Below the pieces are notes generated by a model that searched no databases, was not told the DNA's origin, and worked only from the letters and a program-made list of their open reading frames with translations. This document shows, piece after piece, positions 34,060 through 41,666 of a stretch of DNA of 64,000 nucleotides (positions are counted from its first letter, which is position 1; every line of letters starts with the position of its first letter). The position numbers were made by a program, and so were the translations under genes. Source of the DNA: DATFVJ01 sp963851085 (lineage in GTDB: Bacteria > Actinomycetota > Actinomycetes > Streptosporangiales > Streptosporangiaceae); contig CAWKNX010000019.1 of the NCBI GenBank assembly GCA_963851085.1, positions 124,001 to 188,000 on the forward strand, in the 5' to 3' direction.

Positions 34060-34626
34060 CTACAGGCCGGTCCGGGTTGGGCGGGCCGTGCCGGGGATGT
34101 AGGTGAGCTGGACGATGCCGTTACCGAACGTCTTGGTCCCGGTGAGCTGCAGGTTCAGCCCGCTGGTGTCGATGCCGTCAAACAGCCGCAGGCCCCTGCC
34201 CACCACCAGCGGGAACACCGAGAAGTGGAACTCATCGATCAGGCCGTGGCTGATCAGCGTGCGGTCCAGCTGCCCGGTCCCGTACTTCATCAGGGTCTTG
34301 CCCGGCTGGGATTTCAGCCGGACGACCTCAGCGGCGACATCACCGTGGATGAGCGTGGCGTTCCAGGTGGTCTCCCGCAGGCTCGCCGAGGCGACGAACT
34401 TGGGCAGCCGGTTGATCGTGTCCAGGTACGGGTCGCCGCTGACCTGCGACCAGGCCGCCGCGAACTTCTCATACGTCACCCGCCCCAGCAGGAACGCATC
34501 CACCTCGGCGAGCTGGGCGTGAGCGTAGTCCTTGTTCTCCTCATCCCAGTACGGCAGCGCCCACTCCTCCGGCGAGCCCACCACACCATCCAGCGACACC
34601 AGCGTCGCCTCCACCAGCTTCCTCAT
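34060..34626 (-). CDS. Dihydrofolate reductase-family (RibD C-terminal-like) protein
   Basis: 188 residues. It starts MRKLVEATLVSLDGVVGSPEEW and contains AFLLGRVTYEKFAAAW and TLMKYGTGQLDRTLISHGLIDEFHFSVFPLVVGRG, the pattern of the RibD_C/DHFR-like family that binds NADPH. Its substrate is unknown; such proteins are common stand-alone genes in actinobacteria. ATG 34,626 is chosen because AGGAG stands 8 bases upstream; ATG 34,632 is too close to that site. It is 37 bp upstream of the patatin gene on the same strand, so both may share a transcript. Confidence 0.85.
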   Translation of the reverse strand: MRKLVEATLVSLDGVVGSPEEWALPYWDEENKDYAHAQLAEVDAFLLGRVTYEKFAAAWSQVSGDPYLDTINRLPKFVASASLRETTWNATLIHGDVAAEVVRLKSQPGKTLMKYGTGQLDRTLISHGLIDEFHFSVFPLVVGRGLRLFDGIDTSGLNLQLTGTKTFGNGIVQLTYIPGTARPTRTGL

Positions 34627-35160
34627 CCTCATCACTCCTGTCCGCATCACGCTGCTTGGCGCACCGGCTGCAGAGCCGGTCCCGGCAGCGTGCCTGCTGG
34701 GATCAGCCCGTCATGAACCGATGCTCGTTCATGGAGACCTGCGTGCCGCAGAAAAGGAATCGCGGGCCCGCTCAGCCGCGCCAGGCCGCCCCTCCCGACC
34801 TCCCTGCGGTAGGGGGAAGGCGCACTCCGACCACCAGCGCGAGCCACGCAGGGCAACCCAGGACCTGGCCTGCCCCGTCATCGTGGACGCACAGAACACC
34901 CAGATCAGGGCAGGCCCACGCCTAACCAGCGTCGGGCCGACGCCCAACGCAGATAACGGCGGTTCTACGTGCATGTCATGAACGTTGACCGGCCACGCTT
35001 CGTAACAACCTAGCGATCCTGGTCCGGCCCCTTGGGCAGGATCGTCCAGAACCCGCGCCGCGCACCCGCTCGGCAGCATGAGCGCGCGTTCATTTTCGCA
35101 GTCGCTGCGACACGGCTGCCGAATCGGTCACTGCCACCGGGCCGGTCGCGGTCGTCGGCA
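34627..35160. other. Gene-free stretch in island B
   Basis: About 530 bp with no supported gene, RNA or repeat. Frames that are open here show arbitrary composition on both strands. Confidence 0.4.
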
Positions 35161-35400
35161 TGAGCAGCGCCAGCGCCGGGGAAGCGGCCTTTGCCAATCC
35201 TCCCCCAGCTCACCGCGGAGCAGATCCATCGGCAGCCCATCATGGAAGCGGCCATCGCCACCGCGCTCGTACTGACGCGTCACGCCGACGGGATGGAAGC
35301 CCACCTTGGCATAACAGCGGATCGCCTGGTGATTGGCGGCCGCGGGGTCAATGGTGATCCGGTGGTGACCGCGCTGCCCAAACAGGAACCTGGCGAGCAG
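35161..35400 (-). pseudogene. C-terminal remnant of a GNAT (aminoglycoside 6'-type) acetyltransferase
   Basis: On the minus strand, the sequence from 35,400 reads LLARFLFGQRGHHRITIDPA, then AANHQAIRCYAKVGFHPVGV and RQYERGGDGRFHDGLPMDLL. This is the C-terminal half of the AAC(6')-like GNAT group, with the N-x-x-A-I-R-C-Y-x-K-x-GF motif. The N-terminal half and start codon are missing at about 35,400, where an oppositely oriented regulator remnant begins. Confidence 0.6.
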
Positions 35401-35402
35401 CG

Positions 35403-35765
35403 CTCAAGGCAGGCGCTAGCGCGTTCCTCCTCAAGGGGGTTGAGCCACCCGGATTGATCGACGCCGTCAGAACGGTCGCCGGCGGCGACGCCCTGCTCGG
35501 GCCGAGCGCAACCCGCCGGCTGATCGAGGCCTACGTCGGCGGCCAGCAGGCGGCGCCGGTGGCGGGCTTCCCGCTTCCTTCTTCGCGCACCGCACGGGAG
35601 GTCGAGATCCTCCGGCTCATCGCCGCGGGGCTGACGAACACCGAGATCGCCGGGCGTCTGTTCATCAGCCCGCTGACCTGCAAATCGCATGTATCGCGCA
35701 TCCTGACGAAGCTGGACGCCAGGGACCGCACCCAGCTGGTCGTCCTCGCCTCGAGAGCGGTCTGA
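35403..35765 (+). pseudogene. C-terminal half of a NarL-family response regulator
   Basis: The frame reads LKAGASAFLLKGVEPPGLIDAV, the end of a receiver domain with the conserved Lys, then a linker and an intact LuxR-type domain: TAREVEILRLIAAGLTNTEI and AGRLFISPLTCKSHVSRILTK. The receiver's phospho-acceptor Asp and the gene start are missing. A TTG at 35,454 could still start a DNA-binding-only protein, but I favour a broken gene. It abuts the GNAT remnant back to back, so one deletion could have removed both 5' ends. Confidence 0.6.
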
Positions 35766-35940
35766 TCGTTCCCGGGCAAACCGACGGCATTGGCACGTTC
35801 GGCGGGGCGGCTTTCAGGGCGACGCCCACAGGGCGGCATTCGTGCCAGCAGGACCCACGTCCTCAGCCCGCCGCGGGCCATCGCGCCGGGCCTGGTCTGC
35901 TCGCGGCCCGGATGTTCGGCGCCCGGCGCATACTGCAGGC

Positions 35941-36615
35941 ATGCTGCTAGCCGAGGAACTGCTGCTACTCGGGCTCGACCCGGTCAAGGGCACTGTGGTC
36001 AACAGCGCCCGGCGGGAGCTGCTGGTCGGGCTCGCCGGCGCGCTGGTCGGCGAACTCGCTCTCGCGGGGCTGGTGGATCTGGCCGGCAAGCGCTTCATCG
36101 CAGTGGGCACGCCACCGGACGACCCGCTGCTCACAGCGGCGCACCAGGCGCTGGCCCAGTCCACGGGCCGGCGGGCCGCAGACCAGCTCCGCCGGCTCGA
36201 CAAGGGAATCGGCGGTGTCTGGTCCCGGCTGGTCGACGGGCTTGCCGGCCAGGGAGTGCTGGGCCGTCGCCGGGACCGCGTCTTGGTGTTCACCGTCACC
36301 CGGCATCCGGTGCTGCAACCGGCCGTGCGCGAGGAGCTGCTGGAGCGGGTGAGGGCCGCGGCGGCGGGCGACGGAGAACTCGAGCCGCGAACTGCGGTCG
36401 TGCTGGCTCTGGCCGGCCCGTCACGGCTGCTGGAAGTCGTGGCGCCAGACCAGGCCAGCCGGCGGCACGCGAAGCGCCGCATCGAAACCGCCACCGAGCT
36501 GACGCCGGTCGCCCCCGTCGTGAAGAAGGTGATCGCTGAGATGCAGGCCGCGGCTGCCGCCGCGATAATGGCCGGAGCTGCCGGGGGTGGCGGCGCAGCT
36601 GCCTCGAGTTCCTGA
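35941..36615 (+). CDS. GPP34 (GOLPH3/VPS74-like) family protein
   Basis: 224 residues. It begins MLLAEELLLLGLDPVKGTVV and continues with LVGLAGALVGELALAGLVDL and LDKGIGGVWSRLVDGLAGQG, the pattern of the GPP34 fold. In eukaryotes this fold binds phosphoinositides and Golgi enzymes; in actinobacteria it is frequent, often in many copies, and its role is unknown. The C-terminus is Ala/Gly-rich. ATG 35,941 has only a weak upstream site. It is alone between decayed genes in island B. Confidence 0.8.
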   Translation: MLLAEELLLLGLDPVKGTVVNSARRELLVGLAGALVGELALAGLVDLAGKRFIAVGTPPDDPLLTAAHQALAQSTGRRAADQLRRLDKGIGGVWSRLVDGLAGQGVLGRRRDRVLVFTVTRHPVLQPAVREELLERVRAAAAGDGELEPRTAVVLALAGPSRLLEVVAPDQASRRHAKRRIETATELTPVAPVVKKVIAEMQAAAAAAIMAGAAGGGGAAASSS

Positions 36616-37160
36616 GCTGGCAGCTGACCGCTGACGCGGATGCAGGTCAGCGACGCGTACCCACGGGCATCCATCACCGGCCTGCCCGGGCTGACCGGCC
36701 GGGACATTCGGCCCGGCCACATCGCCTGCCCCGGCGCGGGCCCCGGCGGGTTGCTCTCCGCGCCCGCCCGGGGCGCCCCGACCCATGACACCGGCAACGG
36801 CGAGGTGGCACGCGCCGGCGAGGAAGCCCTCATCCCCGCCCGGCGGGCGTTCCCGCCAGCTGGAGCCGAACTGCCTTGATCATCCCCCGAACCAAATCGG
36901 GGACGCCCTAGCCTAACGTTGGTGATCTTGAGTGCGCATGAACATGACGGCGCGACAGAACATCCATTCGGGTATGCCTAAACAGCCGTGCTCGACCTGC
37001 ACGCCGCGCACCGAGCGGCGGCGATGCGCGCGGCTGCTACTGGAGTGTCGGCCACGCTCTGCGATCGGCGTCGCGCGGGACGCGCGCCGCGTCGGCGCGA
37101 ACCGCGATGAGGGGCTTGGCGCCGAAAGCGGGAGCAGGTCAGCAGCTACGGGTTCAGCAG
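36616..37160. other. Gene-free stretch in island B
   Basis: About 540 bp after the GPP34 gene. I see no gene, RNA or repeat; the short open frames have no recognisable content. Confidence 0.4.
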
Positions 37161-37310
37161 CCCGCGCGCGGGATCGCGTTCGACGGCAGCCACCTGTGGA
37201 TCACGAACGACGGCGGCAATTCGGTGACCGAGGTGGTCGCATCGGACGGGTCACTGGTGCGCACTTCCGGCGGCGGCTACTACAGATTCAGTGGCCCGTC
37301 CGGAGCTGGC
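37161..37310 (+). pseudogene. Single beta-propeller (NHL/YncE-like) repeat remnant
   Basis: The sequence reads ARGIAFDGSHLWITNDGGNS, then VTEVVASDGSLVRTSGGGYY. This is one blade of an NHL/YncE-type propeller (G-I-A-F-D-G-x-x-L-W-x-x-N...GNS-V-T-E). No further blades, signal peptide or clear start surround it, so it is a fragment of a larger surface or secreted protein. Confidence 0.5.
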
Positions 37311-37743
37311 TGCAGTCCGCCCGACCCAGGCCTGCCTTACGTGCCTGAAGCACTCGGCTCGGGTCCCGGAGCGATTTCCGTGAACTCACAGGCGCACGAT
37401 TGGCGGGCGTGCAAACAGCTCCGCCAGCCTGATCCGCCGCCGCCCGAGACCAGTGAGGTGGCCGAACTCGCTGATCTCCAGCACCTGGCTGGAGCACCCG
37501 GATTTAGCCCACCCATCCGACGGGAGGAGGTTCTGCCTGCAACGACAGCGACAGGGAGGTCAGGCCGTTTTCGTCCTCTCAGGCGGCGTTCGCTGACTTG
37601 CGGGGCCGGAAGCTCGCCCGATCCGGGCAACCGTGGGCATCGCAGCCATCTCAACTGAGACCAGTTGTGGCCCAAAACTGAGACCACGCGCCTGCCAAGC
37701 GGCATGGCCCAAGCACCGCGCAGTCACATCGTCGCAGGCCAGA
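37311..37743. other. Right end of island B, no gene seen
   Basis: About 430 bp up to tRNA-Ser(CGA). Read on the minus strand, 60 nt past the tRNA end (37,685 downward) it has GGTCTCAGTTTTGGGCCACA, then a second GGTCTCAGTTGAG. The first part matches a motif at the same distance from tRNA-Ser(GGA). No integrase frame is recognisable. Confidence 0.45.
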
Positions 37744-37800
37744 GCGGTGGAGGTGGGATTTGAACCCACGGAGGGGTTGCCCCCTCACACGCTTTCGAGG
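37744..37800 (-). repeat. Direct repeat / putative att site of island B (tRNA side)
   Basis: 57 bp covering the anticodon to just past the 3' end of tRNA-Ser(CGA), identical to 24,203-24,259. Everything between the two copies is a candidate integrated element of about 13.5 kb. Confidence 0.8.
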
Positions 37801-37831
37801 CGTGCGCCCTCGGCCACTAGGCGACTCCACC
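37745..37831 (-). tRNA. tRNA-Ser (anticodon CGA)
   Basis: Minus strand: acceptor GGTGGAG/CTCCACC, D-arm TCGCCTAGTGGCCGAGGGCG, anticodon loop CTCGAAAG (CGA, reads UCG), long variable arm, T-arm GTGGGTTCAAATCCCAC, discriminator G; CCA is not encoded. Its 3' half is duplicated at 24,203-24,259. It lies just downstream of tadA on the same strand. Confidence 0.96.
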
Positions 37832-37913
37832 GCCCGAGAGCCTACCCGACACCCGGCGGCTGGCCATAGGAAGACGCCAAGAGCGGCATACCTGGCCGGT
37901 CCTGCCGGGTGCG

Positions 37914-38483
37914 TTACGGCGAGCGGCGCGCGGCGAAGAATGCCCGAAGGAGCGCGCCGCTCTCGGCCGCGAGGACGCCCCCGACGACCTCGGGACGGTG
38001 GTTGAGCCGACTGTCACGCACGACATCCCAAAGTGAGCCCACCGCGCCGGCCTTGGGGTCCGCCGCGCCGAACACCAGCCTGTCCACCCGGGCCAGGGTC
38101 ACCGCCCCCGCGCACATCGTGCACGGCTCCAGCGTCACCACGAGCGTGCAGCCGATCAGCCGCCAGTTGCCGACAACCTTGGCGGCGGCCCGCATCGCGA
38201 CAAGCTCTGCGTGCGCAGTCGGGTCGCCGTCCGCCTCGCGCCTGTTGGCGGCTCGCGCGATCACCGTTCCGGCCGGATCCAGGACCACGGCACCCACGGG
38301 GACGTCCGTTCCGCCTGCGCGCAGTGCTTCGGTGAGTGCGATGCGCATGGCGGGCTCGAAGCTCGCGAGGTCACTGGTCGTGAGCTCAGGCCCGCCTTGA
38401 CCGTGCGGAGGATCAGCCGGGCCGACCGGGTGCGCCGGGCCGACCGGGTGCGGTGCGCCGGCTGCGTCAGCCGAGTGCGACAT
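37914..38483 (-). CDS. tadA: tRNA(adenine-34) deaminase
   Basis: 189 residues. It deaminates A34 to inosine in tRNA-Arg(ACG). The zinc/catalytic motifs are PTAHAELVAMR (His and Glu) and TLEPCTMCAGA (two Cys). The deaminase core starts near MRIALTEALRAGGTDVPVGAVV. ATG 38,483 gives an N-terminal extension of about 45 Pro/Gly-rich residues (HPVGPAHPVGPADPP); a later start cannot be excluded. Its 5' end overlaps the upstream partner gene by 17 bp, indicating one operon, a typical actinobacterial arrangement beside tRNA-Ser. Confidence 0.92.
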   Translation of the reverse strand: MSHSADAAGAPHPVGPAHPVGPADPPHGQGGPELTTSDLASFEPAMRIALTEALRAGGTDVPVGAVVLDPAGTVIARAANRREADGDPTAHAELVAMRAAAKVVGNWRLIGCTLVVTLEPCTMCAGAVTLARVDRLVFGAADPKAGAVGSLWDVVRDSRLNHRPEVVGGVLAAESGALLRAFFAARRSP

Positions 38484-38955
38484 CCAGGGCCCGTTCAAGC
38501 GCCGACGCGAATCCGAGCCTCCCCGCCAGGCTCGCGAGCACCTCGTCGGGGAAGAGGTCCAGATCCCCGGCGAGCGCGCCGAGTTCCATTTCGTCCACAC
38601 CCAGGTCGGCGAAGATCGAAAGGTCGCCGGCCGGCAGCACCTGGTCAAGATCCTCGTCTTCCGGAACCGGGATGTCCAGGTAGTCGAGCACCTGACGGGC
38701 CAGGGGCCACTCCTCGGCCGCGGTCACGTCAGAGAGGAAGACGGACACCTGACCGCTGAAGACACGCAGCGCGACGAAGAAGTCGTCGCCGATCGCGGCC
38801 AAGCCGATGGTGCCACCGATACTCGGCTGCTGGCGCAGCGCATGGATCAAGCCATCGAGGTCAGCCGTGAGCGCCACCGGGAGCACTTCCGCCTCCCAAA
38901 CGTCGTCTTCACGGTAGACCACGACCGCGAAATCGGCCGTATCCGCCTCTGTCAT
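38467..38955 (-). CDS. tRNA adenosine deaminase-associated protein (TIGR03941 type)
   Basis: 162 residues, acidic and soluble. It begins MTEADTADFAVVVYREDDVWE and contains SVFLSDVTAAEEWPLARQVL and VPEDEDLDQVLPAGDLSIFADLG, the pattern of a small actinobacterial family found next to tadA. Function is not established; coupling to tadA by overlap suggests a linked role. ATG 38,955 is preceded by a GGTGGG stretch. Confidence 0.85.
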   Translation of the reverse strand: MTEADTADFAVVVYREDDVWEAEVLPVALTADLDGLIHALRQQPSIGGTIGLAAIGDDFFVALRVFSGQVSVFLSDVTAAEEWPLARQVLDYLDIPVPEDEDLDQVLPAGDLSIFADLGVDEMELGALAGDLDLFPDEVLASLAGRLGFASALERALDVALG

Positions 38956-39730
38956 CGTCAGCCCACCGCCGCAGCACTCACGGGGGAATGTTGCCAGATC
39001 CAGGCGGCGGCCGTCTCCCCACCTCCAAAACCCGGGCCAGGCAGCAACTTTGAGCCTGCCCGAGAGCTCATTCCTGCCCACGCGGCCTACGCCGCCCTCG
39101 GCTCCCTGCGCCCTCGGCTCCCTGCGCGCCCTCCGGCTCGCGGCTTCCCGCCGGCTCGCGGCTTCCCGCCGGCTCGGGGCGCCCGCCGGCTCGCGGCCGA
39201 GCGCGGCTGCCAGGAGGAGGTGCGGCGGGCGACGGCCCAGCGCGGCGCGTCATTGGCCCGCGGCTCTCAACCGGTGATTAGCTGTCTCGCTGGTTTTTTG
39301 CCATCATCGGCCGAATCGCACACTGCTGGGCAAAACCGCACACACTGCTGGGCAAAGTAGTGAAAGTTCTAGTGAAAGTTCTCCCAGGTCCGTGAGTTCC
39401 TCTTGATGTGGAACGTCCTCTTACGGGTATGTCCGTACCTTGCCGCTGCCCCGTCCGCACGTCGTTACAAACAGTTACTCTCTGATTACCTGATGCCTCG
39501 CTACGATAACTCGTGCGGCAACAGCGGCATGTCGCACACATGCGCGCAGGCACAGCATGTAGCCTGCGGCATGCGCAAACGTGAGCTGATTGCGCTAACA
39601 ACGTACGTCAGCTGCGGCTAGCGTATAACTCTGCCAACACACCCGGTAACCATTGGTTAGGAAATCACGTTGGGCTAAGCTGGTGCCATTGGTTGGTCAG
39701 GTCCCGTACGTCTGGGAGGCGAGTGCCCCG
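38956..39730. other. Long gene-free stretch with short tandem repeats
   Basis: About 775 bp. From 39,095 to 39,200 it has GC-rich tandem repeats (CCTCGGCTCCCTGCG twice, then CGGCTCGCGGCTTCCCGC units). At about 39,318-39,357 GCACACTGCTGGGCAAA is nearly repeated, and AGTGAAAGTTCT occurs twice just after. From 39,400 the sequence becomes much less GC-rich than its surroundings, which suggests promoter or foreign DNA. No gene is supported. Confidence 0.5.
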
Positions 39731-39880
39731 ATGAAGAAGTACCTCGGCTGGGCGGCGATCGCCTTTGTAGTGTTCTTCTTGGTCACCAACCCCACCTCCG
39801 CCGCCTCGATCGTGCAGAGCGCGATTCACGGCCTTGGGAACGTGGCCCACGGGCTGTCAACGTTCGTAAGCTCGCTCTGA
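39731..39880 (+). CDS. One-helix membrane peptide
   Basis: 49 residues: MKKYLGWAAIAFVVFFLVTN, then PTSAASIVQSAIHGLGNVAHGLSTFVSSL. One membrane helix is followed by an amphipathic tail. ATG 39,731 has a strong GGGAGG site. It lies 7 bp before the PH-domain gene, so the two are co-translated; the pair may work together at the membrane. Function unknown; I consider it real because of the ribosome site, the coupling and the coherent topology. Confidence 0.75.
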   Translation: MKKYLGWAAIAFVVFFLVTNPTSAASIVQSAIHGLGNVAHGLSTFVSSL

Positions 39881-39887
39881 GGTCGCG

Positions 39888-40418
39888 ATGAGGCTGATAA
39901 CGCCAGGGGACACCGCCCCGGCGTCAGTCAACCGTTACCTGCTGCCGCACGAGCACCAGGTAATTACGGTACGTATGCACCCGGCGATGCTCCTCGGCCC
40001 GATCACCCTCGTTCTCGTCGGCCTGGTGGTCGCGGGGCTGCTGTCCGGCAGCGTCGCGCACGGCAACGGCAGCGCACTTGACCTCATCTGGCTGGTCTGG
40101 GGTCTGCTGCTGCTCCGCCTGATCTGGAAGGTCGCCAACTGGTCGGTCGACTACTTTGTCGTGACGTCGCAGCGGATGCTGCTGACCACCGGAATCCTGA
40201 CCCGCAAAGTAGCGATGATGCCACTGGTCAAGGTCACCGACATGAGCTTCCAGCGCTCGGCAACGGGTCGCCTGCTCGGGTACGGTGAGTTCATCCTTGA
40301 ATCCGCCGGCCAGGACCAGGCGTTCCGGACCGTGCCCTTCGTCCCCTACCCGGAGCAGCTCTACCTCGAGGTGTGCGGCCTGATCTTCCCGAGCAAACAA
40401 GACGAGGGCGACGACTGA
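39888..40418 (+). CDS. Bacterial PH-domain (bPH2/YdbS-like) membrane protein
   Basis: 176 residues. Two membrane helices (MLLGPITLVLVGLVVAGLLS and LDLIWLVWGLLLLRLIWKVA) are followed by a bacterial PH domain: VDYFVVTSQRMLLTTGILTR, MMPLVKVTDMSFQRSATGRL and GYGEFILESAGQDQAFRTVP. Related proteins are implicated in envelope stress or membrane organisation but no reaction is known. ATG 39,888 is preceded by GAGG. It follows the one-helix peptide by 7 bp. Confidence 0.88.
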   Translation: MRLITPGDTAPASVNRYLLPHEHQVITVRMHPAMLLGPITLVLVGLVVAGLLSGSVAHGNGSALDLIWLVWGLLLLRLIWKVANWSVDYFVVTSQRMLLTTGILTRKVAMMPLVKVTDMSFQRSATGRLLGYGEFILESAGQDQAFRTVPFVPYPEQLYLEVCGLIFPSKQDEGDD

Positions 40419-40529
40419 GCGCCCTCACCGCCAAGCGTTGTGTCACCCTTCCCCGGGGTTCGTGCGGCCGGATGCCGCTGCGCAGCTAGCGCCGTCCGGC
40501 CGCACGAGCCTTTCCGGGCTGGCCCGCGC

Positions 40530-40712
40530 CGTCGCAGCCGTTCAGACTCTGCCACCCCGGGGGGCCGACCCCCCCGGGATCCCCCCGCAGACCAGCAGGT
40601 GGCCCGCGCCGCGCAGCCGTTCAGACTCTGCCACCCCGGGGGGCGACCCCCCGGGATCCCCCCGCAGACCAGCAGGTGGTCCGCGCCGCGCAGCCGTTCA
40701 GATCAATGGGGT
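40530..40712. repeat. Tandem GC-hairpin repeat array (about 78 bp, 2.3 copies)
   Basis: Units begin GCAGCCGTTCAGACTCTGCC at 40,534, 40,613 and (partly) 40,690. They contain CCCCGGGGGG-CGACCCCCCGGGATCC, a strong hairpin, and end GCAGACCAGCAGGTGG. It belongs to the same family as the arrays at 14,300 and 57,721. The rest of the 297-bp gap holds an inverted CGTGCGGCCGGA...TCCGGCCGCACG (about 40,460-40,506), a likely terminator of the PH-domain gene. Confidence 0.75.
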
Positions 40713-40715
40713 TAC

Positions 40716-41405
40716 TCAGGTGCCGGTGGGTGAGCCGGACCCGATAACGCGTGTTTCGATGCGGACGCCGGGCGTGATCGCGACGAGATGGCCGGTGAGG
40801 GCGTCGGCAGCGGCCTGAAGCCGCTGCGCAGGGTAGGGGGCGAGGCGCTCAAGGACGAAGAATGCGTTCCTCGTGGCCGCCGTGATCTGCGTGCGGCGGC
40901 ATTGCCGCCAGTTCCACCGGCGGCACGTGACCCCCGCGTCGTCGCGCCAGACCACTTCGCCCGGCTCAGCTTCGTCTGCCACCGGCTCCCCGTGCGCAGT
41001 CGTGTCGAACGGCTCGCCGCCGGCCGCACGGACAAGCCGGCCCGGGCCGTCGTAGGCGTCGCAGTCCTCACCGCCGATCGGCAGGACGTGGCCGACGCTC
41101 ACCGCGTTGTAGGCATCGACGACCCGGTTGACCTGCGGGAGCCCGGTGGCCGCGCGGCGCAGCAGTGCGTCCACGGATGGACGGGTCCGCTTGGGCTTGG
41201 AGCCGAATGCCCGGTACGCGTCATGCCATGCCGCCACGTGGGCGTCGTCGGCGGGATCTACAGCGGTGGCCGCTGCTGCCTGGAGCCAGCGCCCCGACTC
41301 GCCGTCGCTCGGCCCACCAGCCAGGCCCTCCGCGGTGAGGATGAGCACCTCGTAGTCGGGCCGCAGTCCCCAGATCTCGTCGCCGACCCAGATCTTGTCG
41401 ATCAC
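40716..41405 (-). CDS. B3/4 (PheRS beta-like) domain protein
   Basis: 229 residues. LPQVNRVVDAYNAVSVGHVL and PIGGEDCDAYDGPGRLVRAA, plus GEVVWRDDAGVTCRRWNWRQ, match stand-alone B3/4 domains related to the editing domain of phenylalanyl-tRNA synthetase. These are thought to hydrolyse or bind mischarged tRNA or amino acids; the exact substrate is unknown. The 3' end abuts the repeat array at 40,530. A 17-bp tandem array separates its start from dnaE2. Confidence 0.82.
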   Translation of the reverse strand: MIDKIWVGDEIWGLRPDYEVLILTAEGLAGGPSDGESGRWLQAAAATAVDPADDAHVAAWHDAYRAFGSKPKRTRPSVDALLRRAATGLPQVNRVVDAYNAVSVGHVLPIGGEDCDAYDGPGRLVRAAGGEPFDTTAHGEPVADEAEPGEVVWRDDAGVTCRRWNWRQCRRTQITAATRNAFFVLERLAPYPAQRLQAAADALTGHLVAITPGVRIETRVIGSGSPTGT

Positions 41406-41468
41406 AGAAGAACCGCCCTCAGTCCGCTCATGCGCTGGTCATCGGTCATAGGTAATCACGGACGCCAT

Positions 41469-41655
41469 CGCGAGACGAGCCGGGGCGCGAGACGAGCCGG
41501 GGCGCGAGACACGGGGCGCGAGACGAGCCGGGGCGCGAGACGAGCCGGGGCGCGAGACGAGCCGGGGCGCGAGACGAGCCGGGGCGCGAGACGAGCCGGG
41601 GCGCGAGACGAGCCGGGGCGCGAGACGAGCCGGGGCGCGAGACGAGCCGGGTGCG
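41469..41655. repeat. 17-bp tandem repeat CGCGAGACGAGCCGGGG, about 11 copies
   Basis: Consecutive, almost perfect 17-bp units run from 41,469 to 41,655, with one shortened copy (CGCGAGACACGGGG) near the left end. There are no spacers, so it is not a CRISPR. The array ends about 12 bp from the dnaE2 stop. Copy number may vary between strains. Confidence 0.9.
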
Positions 41656-41666
41656 AAGCGATCGCA

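Noticed and set aside
37311..37700. Integrase or transposase at the right end of island B
   Set aside because: Minus-strand frames here show no R-H-R-Y or DDE pattern; only short unassignable segments are seen.
41469..41655. Possible CRISPR array
   Set aside because: Units are 17 bp and directly contiguous with no spacers, and no cas genes are present.
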